From: Cadophora sp. MPI-SDFR-AT-0126
Lineage: Eukaryota; Ascomycota; Leotiomycetes; Helotiales; Ploettnerulaceae
Assembly: GCA_020747065.1 (NCBI GenBank)
Contig: JAGMVK010000024.1
Coordinates: 62,001-126,000 of the forward strand
Direction of reading: 5' to 3'
Length of the DNA stretch: 64,000 bases
In this document: positions 54,883 through 64,000 of the stretch, piece by piece
Layout: every line of letters begins with the position of its first letter
How positions within the stretch are numbered: the first letter of the stretch is position 1
The notes under the pieces: generated by a model
What the model was told of the DNA's origin: nothing
What the model saw: the letters and a program-made list of their open reading frames with translations, nothing else
The model's database searches: none
Position numbers and translations under genes: made by a program

Positions 54883-57781
54883 CAGGGTGGGGAGGAAAAA
54901 TTAAGTTATTTAAGTAAAAATTAAGTTACTTAAATTAAATTAAATTAAATTTTGAGTAATTAAGTAGTTTGATTAAATTAAAGTAACTTAAATCTTACTT
55001 AATTTTTTATTTAAATAACTTTAATTAACCTAACTAAAATACAACTTGTAATAAATAACTCCTAATAAAGCTCTTAATATATAAACTCTGCTTCTTCTAT
55101 ATTAGTATTAGGCTCTTTATTAGCCTCTTTTTCCTCCTCTATAATAGTCCCCTAACTTCTTAAATATATTATTATATTAAATGTGTCTTTATTTAGTCTA
55201 TTCCTTAGCTCATTAATAACTAAGCCTCCTTGTGAGAAAAATCGTTCACTCGAAGCACTAGTAGCTGGAATAGCTAAATAGCGTCTAGCTATTATAGCTG
55301 ATATTAGGTAATTAGAGCTATTTAACTCCTAATAAGCTAAAGGTAAAGTCTATAATATAATTAGTAAATATCTTTATATATAAGTATTAATCTTATTACT
55401 TACTTGTTTATTTTGTCTTTTCTCACTTAAATAAGCTTGTAATTCGTCTAAATCTTCGTCTTCTAATTCGCTAATATATATATCGTTATCTAAGTCGTTG
55501 TTTTTACTATATATATTAAGACTTTTAGCTCTAGGTAAAGCAAGTAGTCTAATATAATAGTCTCTTTTTTCTCTATTATAAATATTAGTATTAATATCAT
55601 AACTATAAAATATATTACTTACGAAGTATATTCTTCTTTTAATACTTCTAATATATTAATAATTTGTTCTCGACTTAAGCCTAAGCTTATTAAGCCTTCT
55701 TTTTTAATTCGAGGGTCTAATATTAGACTTATATATAAAGTCTTAGTTCGAGCGCTTGAATTAAGCCATTGATTTTTAGGGTAATATTTACGTAATTTAG
55801 CTATTCCTAAATTAATAGCTTTAATAAGAGGCGGATATTCCTATAGAAATTAGTATATATATATATAATATAAATTAATTATAACTTACTATTAATTCCT
55901 CTTTGATCCTTTCTAATTGTATATATATATTATATAACATTAGAACTATATAATATATTATAGGATATTTATCAGCTTAAAGCTTATTAGTAGCTTTAAC
56001 AAATACTTTAAGTATTAATAAAGTATTTTTTAAATATGCTATTTCTTCTTCTGATATTAATAACTTTTTATCTTTAAAAGCCTTATTATTAGAGTTTTGT
56101 ATAACTATATTAATAGGCTGATAAAGAATTAAAAAGTTATTAAGTATATTATAAGTCGACGACTATCGAGTTGTAGTATCTGTTATTAATTAGTAAGTTT
56201 ATTAATATAATAATTATAATTACTTACCTAATTGCGGCATTTGGAATTATGTAATATTCAAGGCTTTAATTTGAGCTAATAAAGCTTGTTTATTATTATA
56301 GCTATATTTTAAAGCTATAATAATTAAGCGGATTCGTTTTTATAAGGAATATGAATTATTAGGACCTTAATAACAAATTAGTATATAATCTATAATTTAA
56401 ATATATATAAAACTTACTAATAAATATATTTCTTTCTTCTAATTCATCTTCGTCCTCTTTAATAGCTCTAATAGCGTCTAATTCTTTTATAGAATCTTCG
56501 GCTTTAATAATAGAGCTTATTATATCTTGTGTAGCTATATTAAGCACGTGAGCGTAACAAGCTATATCTCCTTGGAATTTAATAGCCTCTAAATCATAAG
56601 CTCTAATAAAGCTTGATATTAAAGTATTATTAGAAGAAGTATTATCTCGAGTAATACTATAATAAGTTAGTAATAATATTTTATTAAATAAGAGTTATTA
56701 ATATTTATTTCTTGATATTATATGTAATATCAAAGTCCTTTAAAGTATCTAATAATACTTTACATATATAAGCTCCAGAGTGCTTATCTTCTAATATAGC
56801 CATTTTTAATAAATAAGACTCTAATTTAAAGCTCTTACTTATAAAGTGTCTATTATAATAGTTAGTATTATTAATATTAATTTAAGATTAATGACTTATA
56901 TAGTAATACCTAAATAAGCGTCTTGATTAGACGCTGTCTAAGCGTCTAAAGTAAGACTAAAAGTGCCTTGATTTTCTTTATGATTATTAAGCTTATTTTT
57001 AAAGCTATTAAAAGTACTTAAATAAACAGAATCTAATTCGTTTCTTAGAATCTTTCTATTAATAGTCGGTATATCCCTATAAAATTATTAACTTATATAA
57101 AAGATTATATATTAAAAATATCACTTACTCTTTTAAATATCTTAAAAGCTCTCTAAAAGTAGGACTATTAATTAATTGAAAAGAAAGGTTGTTTTGTAAT
57201 ATAAAGTTTAAAATCTTGATTTTAAACTCTTTATTATTAAACTCGCTTAATTCTCGCTTTTTAGCTCTAGAAGAAGCTAAATAATCGGTTATAGAATCTT
57301 GAGACTCTGGTAAATCTCTAGTAATACTAGAAGAATTACTAGCTTATGAACCTATATATATTATTTATTAATATATATTAGTATTATAAAGTATATAAAG
57401 ATTACTTACTAATATTATCGTCTAATAGACCTAAAGAGACTAGCTTATGATTATGCTTATAATGTAATATATAATTGCTAGTAGTATATGAAACACGTTG
57501 TTTTAAAAACTATTTACTATTTATTTAGTTAGTATATACCTTGTAAATTAAGCTTAATATTACTTACTTGCAATTTTTATAAGTACAACTAACTGTAACT
57601 GTACGTGGCTATGTAGGGTCTTGCTGAATTGGGTCTAGCTCTTTAATAAATAAACCTCTTTTAAATATAAGTGGTTAATTATCAGAGAGCTTAAAATCTT
57701 CTTGATTTTAGGCGATATTTGTTCGAGTATTTGTAGTATAAGACATTTTATAAGGTTATATATTATAAGTATATATAATAT
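54883..57781 (-). mobile_element. hAT DNA transposon, RIP-decayed
   Basis: The left end CAGGGTGGGGAGGAAAAATT followed by AAGTTA/TTTAAG sub-repeats (54900-55030) has the look of a hAT terminal region. The minus-strand transposase fills the rest. The right terminal repeat was not found; the element may be truncated near the LTR-like copy at 57782. Insertion into the pogo-type fragment is inferred from the sharp junction. Confidence 0.7.
55150..57746 (-). pseudogene. hAT transposase, multi-intron, decayed
   Basis: ATG 57746-57744 begins MSYTTNTRTNIA* and continues to PRTVTVSCTYKNCK, then a GTAAGT donor. At about 56580-56440 the frame reads KFQGDIACYAHVLNIATQDI followed by ISSIIKAEDSIKELDAIRAI, the hAT core. 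At 55300-55170 it ends with YLAIPATSASSERFFSQGGL then VINELRNRLNKDTFNIIIYL, the C-terminal dimerisation domain. At least six GTAAGT/GTAAGC donors (ACTTAC on the plus strand) separate blocks, so the gene had many introns. Numerous stops. Confidence 0.8.
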
Positions 57782-58057
57782 TGTGGTGGGGATTGGCTCG
57801 GTAAAACTTTTATCACCTGACTCATGCACTCCGCATTATACTTAAGTTGAAACCTTCTTTAAAAGATCTTATTATTAATAATAGTACTTTTCCTTCTAAT
57901 AGGATTTATACTTTTTTCTCTAATTAATAATTCGTACTCTTTAAATATATCATATCTTTTAATTTTATCTATCTATTATTTTTTGAATCTTATACTTTAT
58001 ATACCTTATATTTACTACCCTCTTATCATATAAGGGATTAGGGTCCTCCCCTCCACA
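57782..58057 (-). mobile_element. 276-bp LTR-like insertion, copy C (inverted, RIP-decayed)
   Basis: Inverted relative to copies A and B: TGTGGTGGGGATTGGC at the left, CCTCCCCTCCACA at the right. Flanks AATAT and TATAT agree at 4 of 5 positions. Many differences from copy B are transitions. Same length as copy B. Confidence 0.8.
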
Positions 58058-58915
58058 TATATTTTAGTAATTTACGCAGGGAATATTCAGAGTATATAGA
58101 GTGTTTAAGTAAGTATAATAGAGTATCCCTTATACTAATTCAGAATTCTTAAGGTTTGGAAACACTAAATATATAACTACAGGAACTATTCAATTAGCCC
58201 TCTTATAGGCCTTAATATATTAATAGATGCAGTAGTAGTAATTGCGATATTAAGAGGTTGTACCAGAATAATAAACTTACCCTATAAGAGGGGGGAATCT
58301 TAAAGTACTAGAAAAATACTACCTCTTCTTATAAGAACTTTACTACTACTATCTATTTTATTTAATACCTCTTTAAGGACCTGAGACTTACCTAAGATAA
58401 GGAAACTACCGACTCTAATAGAAATTAATTAGTTCCTTACTAGAGCCTGAAAGCCTATAAGTATTAGGAGGGATAAAATCATACGAGTATTTTAAGCCTG
58501 AAATACTTAAGTATTAGAGCGTTTATTTTTGCTTTACTGTTTTTAGCTTAGAACCCTTGGGTTTTTATATACTAGAACAGAAATTTTTGTCTTAGTATTT
58601 TATTATTATAAGTTTTATTTTAGTTAATTTAATCTTTTATTTTAAATACTTATTTACAAACTATATTTTCTTTATTTTTTTTATACTAAGTCTTTATTTG
58701 TTTTAAAAGAGATAGTTAAAGGAATTCTACCTAGGGAGTTCTTAGGGAGCTTTATTTAGGAGCTAGCACACCTAGGGAAAGTCTACTTAAGCGCTATTTA
58801 AAAGAATTAAGTCTTTTATAGTTACTTTTATTACTATTTTCTTCTATTTTACGGAATACTTACATTTCTTTACCTTCTGGAATTATTATTATACTCTATT
58901 TTATACGTACGAACC
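58058..58915. other. decayed repeat DNA, no gene
   Basis: AT-rich; no protein fragments recognised. It may include the 5' LTR and leader of the Gypsy element that follows. Confidence 0.35.
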
Positions 58916-58929
58916 TTATATAATAACGC

Positions 58930-61700
58930 TAACTAGTAAACTTAATACTATATTAGCAAATAATATTAGAAATACTAGTCCTAAAGAAAAGAAGGTAATA
59001 GACTCTAGTAGTCCTAAAGCTGGAACTCCCTTAGGCGCTTTAGTGGATACCTTATAGGCAGGATCAACCGCTGATACAGGCTTATTAAAGCCTAACGTCT
59101 TAGAAAATAAGGGCAAAGCCAGTGTTACTTCGAGTAGCCTAGGGCTATTCGAAGAAGCTAAGACCCCTTCTAAAGTAGGAAACAAAGGCCACCTCTAAAA
59201 TACTAAGCAGTGGATTAATATTCAATAACCTATACCACTAGCTTACAATATCAAGGCTTTATACTTCAATAGGTAAGAAGCTATTCAATATCTTAAGAGC
59301 CTTATTCACTTATTTAGGAATCAAAGGATTATTTTAAAGAATAAAATAAAGTAATAAGTCATTAAGTACACTGAACCTTTTATAGTATGGAATCTTAAGA
59401 GGCTCCCAGGGTACACCTCCAGCACCTTTAAGAAATTCAGTACTACAATTTAAAAGGAGTATTAAAGTCTTGATTCATATTACCGCCTACATATTATTAG
59501 TTACTTTAATACTCTTATTCACGACTTTTAACTTCTTCAGGCAATAGACTCTAATCTAACGGAAGTCCATTAATTCTATAGGGCATTTAAGGAAGTCACT
59601 ATTAATTACAAAAATAAGAGTAATCTTATAGATAAGCAAATCGTACTTCAATTCCTATTTATACTTTTAATATACCTTAAAAAGAAAGCTATAAAGGTAT
59701 TAGTTTAATAGAGTAAGGGCTAGTTTAATACTAATAATTTAGCCCTATTTTCCAAAGTATTTAAAGCGATAGAGATTAGGATCTTTCTTACTAAGAATAT
59801 TAATACACTAATCAAGGAGTAGAGTATTAGCAACGATTCCACGGGGTATTCAAATATCAATTACTTTACTAAGCTAGTATTACTAATAATTTAGGCAAGC
59901 GATACTACCAGATTTTAGGCTAACTTTACTACTTACTAAGATAACGCTTTCGCTACTCAGATATAATAAACCTTCTAAGACGATTTTAAGACTACAAGGC
60001 CTAGCTCCTTAAATCAGGTTACTGCTTTAATCAGTAAAGACTTAATTCCGATTATTTAGAAGATCAAGAATAATATTACTTAAGTATTGAACTATAACCT
60101 CAATATTATTACTAAAGGATTAAGGGACCTTCAGATTCTTCAGGGAATAATTAAGTAAATCTCTAACTTTTAGTTAATATTTAAGATTAACTCAATTTAG
60201 TACACTAAGCATGCTACTAAGGAAGCCCTAATTTAGTAGGGCAAGAGTCAGTCCACTAGTAGGTCTAGCCGCTATAATCGTAGTACCGGTCACTACAGCA
60301 ATAATAAAAAGAGGTGCAAATAGTACTATAATAAGCGCCTTCCGGGAATAAGATCTCAAGCTTTTCACTAATATATGAATTAGTGCTACAACTATAAGAA
60401 ATTTATTAGTTTAGGGATAATTCATAAAGTTAATAATAATAACTATATTTATATTAGCTCTTAAGAAGAAGAAAAGTTGAAGTACCCTGTAATATTCTTT
60501 AATAGCGATATTCCCCGAAGATAAGAGGTACTAAAGAAAGTACTTAATACTATATATAGTCCTGATCTAATAAGGAGAGCTCAAGTAGAAAAGGACTTTC
60601 TTAATTCACAGGTACAGGCCGCGCTAGCGCGAGAGCCGACTTATGATAATTCTATAGACAGCTTGGAAATTAAACTTAACTTAGGACTAATTAATACCTT
60701 AGATATCCTCGCCTAAGTTTATAATAGGAATACCCTAGTAAGAATTCAAAGCCTTTATATATATACTAAGGGAGACTCAAATACTAAGGAATTCCAAGTA
60801 TAGCTAGTAAAGACTAAGGCTCGCTTCACGGCTTTGCGAAAGCAATCCTATAATACGAAAGCCAAACTCTAGAATCGGATCAAAGCATATACTACTTATA
60901 GATAACTAAAATTTCTTGAAGAAATCACTAAAGGAGTATAGTTTATTAAAGCTTAGGAAGATACTTGCCTTTTAAGTACTATAGATATTAATAATCCTAA
61001 GGAATTTCGCAAAATACTAATAGAGATCCTTAAATAGAATACTAAAAAGATTAGCCCTAGTAAACCTCCCTCTATTATAAAACTTTCCTTATTATCAGCC
61101 CCTATTTATAAAACAGCAAAAGAATTAAGGCCTATTCAAACCTCTCCTTTAGTAATTCCGAAGTATAGCTTACGTAGGGCAAGTTCAAGGAACCCCCGCA
61201 TACATAAAGCATTATTTTAAAACAATTATAGGCATAAGAATATACTAGATAAGCTATTAAACCTAAAAAAAATCCCTAAAAATCTTACTTTAGGAAAATT
61301 AATAATACTAATCAACCCTCTTAAGGTAGTAAATTCTTCTATCGGAACTATTAATTAATTAATATAATAGTATAAAAAGGCGCAATAAGTAAAAGAAGCT
61401 AAAGTATAGTTACTAAAGGTTTTAATTAATTTAAATAACATTCTCTAATAAAGACCTATACTATAATTACTTTTTACAAAAATTAGTAAGTACAAGGAAG
61501 AGAAAGCTAAGTTATAGAATTACAATTTAAAGAAGAAAGCTGTATTTCAGAGAGCATCCTCTCATAATATACTTACCCTGGAAACAGAGAACTATCCATA
61601 AACACTACTTTAGGAAAAGGCATAAAGAACTATAGGAAGCGGCCTAAAGTAGTATTTTTATATTTAAAAGTTTGAAACCTATTAATAAAACCAGTAAGTC
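58930..61700 (+). pseudogene. Gypsy gag region, decayed
   Basis: The first part is well preserved: NTSPKEKKVIDSSSPKAGTP then LGALVDTLQAGSTADTGLLK and NVLENKGKASVTSSSLGLFE. Later, near 60380, CYNYKKFISLGIIHK is a relic zinc knuckle (C-x2-C-x4-H form changed). Further on, PTYDNSIDSLEIKLNLGLIN and FLEEITKGVQFIKA are in one frame with a few stops. The long length and lack of homologous recall make the division between gag and following segments uncertain. Confidence 0.5.
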
Positions 61701-61869
61701 CAAATTACTAAATTAATTGACTTTCTTATTTTTTCACGCTTAGTTTTACTCTTATTAATCAGTTCTATTCCTTTCCTTAGACTACCTTTACTTACTTTTC
61801 TTACCAACCTCTAGTAACCCTTCTCACTATACTAATAGAACACCTATAAGGCTAACGCCAGCGGCACTT

Positions 61870-62400
61870 TAGTAAGCGTGTACTATAATAAGGCATTCAG
61901 TATCAATCCTATTAAAACTAGCCTAGACGGAACTCAGTCTTACTACTCTCCAATACCTAAACTAGTAATTACTATATCTAGACGCATAACAATTAGTAAC
62001 ATTTATACTACCCTAAATACTAGAGCTAAAGTTAGTTGTATAACACTAAAAGCGGTAGTAAAGCTTAAGCTAGCTATCACTAATAGCTATAATATAGCCC
62101 TAGAAACTATCACTGGAACTTAGTCTTAATTCTTTAGGTTTACTAATAATATTCCTATAGTAATTAGAAATTATATTATTTACATAAGATTCTATATTAT
62201 AAATACTCCTAATATTAAAATCATTTTAGGATTTCTATTCTTCCGTAAATCTAGGTTAATATTTCAATACCCTTCTAACTATAATAGTAGTAAAGTACTC
62301 GCTAACTTATAGAACTCGTACTCTTATCTTATTACTACTATTAAAATAAATAATACCACAAAAGAAACTAAAGACACTAAAATCTTGAAAAAGTAATATA
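61870..62400 (+). pseudogene. Gypsy aspartic protease region, decayed
   Basis: The plus strand reads ISRRITISNIYTTLNTRAKV then SCITLKAVVKLKLAITNSYN and IALETITGT*. The LNTRAKVSC block is the protease active site (LDTGAEVSC in intact relatives), changed at Asp and Gly by G-to-A. After a stop the frame continues NNIPIVIRNYIIYIRFYIIN then NIKIILGFLFFRKSRLIFQY, matching the C-terminal flap part I-I-L-G-x-P-F. Confidence 0.7.
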
Positions 62401-63229
62401 CTATTAAAATAGTTTACTAAAATAAGAATACTAAGTATAATACCTAAAATAAATTCTTAAAAAATAAATAACTAACTATAAAAAGAACTTAGTAATTAGA
62501 ATAATAGAATACTCTTAATTTAATTCTCTTACACTTAAGGATAAGCTTTTTAAAGGAGGGGACAATACTTAGACTTCTACTTCCAACCTTAACTCCCCTA
62601 AGCCGAGTACTAATTTACCTCCTATAGTTAAAACAGAGCCTACAGTAACTATCGAGTTTCTTAAGAAGGAGTTTTATATTCCAAAGTCTATTCTTCATAA
62701 TTTTATACCAGAAAGTATTATTAAAGAAGCTCTATTAGACCCCTCTCTAATTATTAATCCTAATTTAATATTTTTATTCACTACAAATTACGAAAAACTT
62801 AATATTAAGCACTCTTATTATAAAAAGCCTTCGCAAGTATATTTAGCCTAAGTCAGTATAATATACAAGATAAAAGCAAAGAAAGTTTAGCTAATTAATA
62901 AAGCAGATCTAATAGAGAATATTTCCAATAGAAAAGAAGATTAGTACCAAAGATTAAGAAAAAGAGATACGTAATAAGTCTAATACAAGAAATTTCAGTA
63001 CCTTCTACTATCTCAATTCTTAAGCCTACCCCGGGATTCTAGACTTACTCTAAAAAAATTATCAAAACTTAATATTAGTAACTCACTATAGCTAGAGAAA
63101 AGAGCTCTTTTTAATAAAATAATACTAAATAGAGAAAGAATTATTGTATTTAAATAGCTTAAATATAGAAGATTCTATAAAAACGTTTCTCCTCTAGTAA
63201 TTATTAAAATAATACCTTATAAAGTATAG

Positions 63230-64000
63230 TAAGCACTAAATTTCCCCCTACTAAAAGCACTAGTGCCTAAAGTTACAAAGATAGTGCAAAAGTAATTAAA
63301 TAAGAGAGTACTTAAATTCTTAGAAGAACCCTATTAAAATACTTAGTTCCTAATTAAAAAGAAAGAGCCCAGGAAATATAAGCTTATTAATTCAGTAATT
63401 ATACTAAATGCAATAATTCAATAGGATATAAACCTACTTCCTTTAGTAAACAAGTTCTCTAAAAAATTCGCCGATTATTAAATAGCTAATCTTATCAACC
63501 TCTATTCTAACTACGATTAACAAATACTTCACTAATTAAGTCAAGACATGACAGCGTTCTATATACCACATATAAGACTAGTTAAAAACACTACTTTACC
63601 TTAAGGGTATACTAATTCAGTCGCTTAATTTATATAAATAATATTAAGAATCTTAAAGGATATTATATCGACTATTATTATACTATTTTTTAATAATATA
63701 GGCGTTAAAGGCTTGTATATAGACTACAATTAAGCCACTATTAATACTTCTTTAGGGATTTGCCAATTTATATTAGAGTATATTGTCAATCTTAATAAAA
63801 CTCTAAAAAGACTTGAGAAAGCTGGAGCGACTATTGGAACTAAATCTCAGTTTTACCTTAATAGATTAGATATTATAGACTACGCTTATAATTCAAAGGA
63901 TAGAGAGCCCTTAATAGTATACTTTATTAAGATATAGAATTAAAAGGAATTAAAAAATATTTCTAAGATTAAAGAATTTCTTAGCTTTATTATTTACTTT
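63230..64000 (+). pseudogene. Gypsy reverse transcriptase, partial and decayed
   Basis: The plus strand: VLKFLEEPY*NT*FLIKKKE then PRKYKLINSVIILNAIIQ*D and NLINLYSNYD, followed by RTISRVL-like ILRILKDIISTIIILFFNNI and GVKGLYID. FFNN stands where F-L-D-D is the catalytic pair, so both Asp are Asn. ATIGTKSQFYLNRLDIIDYA and VYFIKIxN follow. The frame runs off the window end. Confidence 0.75.

Larger units (their letters stand above)
58916..64000 (+). mobile_element. Ty3/Gypsy-like LTR retrotransposon, decayed, right-truncated by window
   Basis: The plus strand shows gag, an aspartic protease and reverse transcriptase in this order, before any integrase, as in Gypsy elements. RNase H and integrase would lie beyond 64000. 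The DNA is strongly AT-rich with frequent stops. No LTR was recognised on the left. Confidence 0.75.

Noticed and set aside
58916..59185. Minus-strand 89-codon open frame
   Set aside because: It is the antisense of the better explained plus-strand gag beginning of the Gypsy element.
1..64000. tRNA, rRNA or other structured RNA genes
   Set aside because: I looked for cloverleaf A/B-box patterns and rRNA-like blocks by eye and saw none that were convincing; a covariance-model scan would be needed to exclude them.
1..64000. Biosynthetic or defence gene cluster
   Set aside because: Genes are isolated, mostly damaged and unrelated in function; no co-directional set with linked roles is visible.

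Overview
This window looks like a chromosome segment of a filamentous ascomycete (Pezizomycotina). The evidence is 50-77 nt introns with GT..AG borders, a Zn2Cys6 transcription factor, a HET-domain protein, a Reg1-type PP1 regulator, a Tad1-like LINE, and large AT-rich blocks in which transposon genes are full of TAA/TAG/TGA codons. That decay is what repeat-induced point mutation (RIP) produces. The species cannot be named from the sequence.

Layout. 1-895: 3' part of a hypothetical gene (+). 1457-4995: a long fungal gene of unknown function (-), broken by at least six in-frame stops and one frameshift. 5335-7790: a HET-domain gene (-) with a stop in its conserved N-terminal part. 8615-8880: a GAGTA/TACTC repeat block. 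9250-15010: a decayed Ty1/Copia element (+), split inside its RNase H region by a 275-bp LTR-like insertion with a 4-bp target duplication. 15020-22500: a mosaic of decayed repeats (zinc-motif remnant, 214/216-bp dispersed repeat pair, 26-bp minisatellite, LINE-like tail, an unrecognised decayed frame, a hAT C-terminus). 22966-24119: an alpha/beta hydrolase gene (-). 25277-25546: a small transposase-like ORF. 25591-25750: a 160-bp MITE with the same inverted repeats as the 1.25-kb Tc1/mariner element at 27072-28324. 26273-26704: a hAT-type MITE with a 9-bp direct repeat. 28815-29165: a hAT remnant. 29791-30488: a 698-bp hAT-type element. 30567-31542: a C-terminally truncated Reg1-like gene (-). 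33770-36945: a complete four-exon Zn2Cys6 transcription factor (+). 40150-45950: a Tad1-like LINE (-) with ORF1 and ORF2 overlapping by ATGA. 46410-50185: a TIR element with a decayed Tc1/IS630-type transposase, carrying a well-preserved 276-bp LTR-like copy. 50907-52385: a YANK-type AGC kinase pseudogene (-). 53526-54370: two MITEs. 54445-54882: a pogo-type fragment cut by a decayed multi-intron hAT element (54883-57781). 57782-58057: third LTR-like copy. 58916-64000: a decayed Ty3/Gypsy element (+) running off the window.

The window is best read as a transposon graveyard with a few gene islands. Only the transcription factor and the hydrolase look like potentially working complete host genes. 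The HET gene, the long unknown gene, the kinase and the Reg1-like gene all look damaged or truncated. No operon-like or biosynthetic cluster is evident. The most informative signals are the nested insertions, the MITE/autonomous-element pairs, and the contrast between RIP-decayed and preserved copies of the same repeat.
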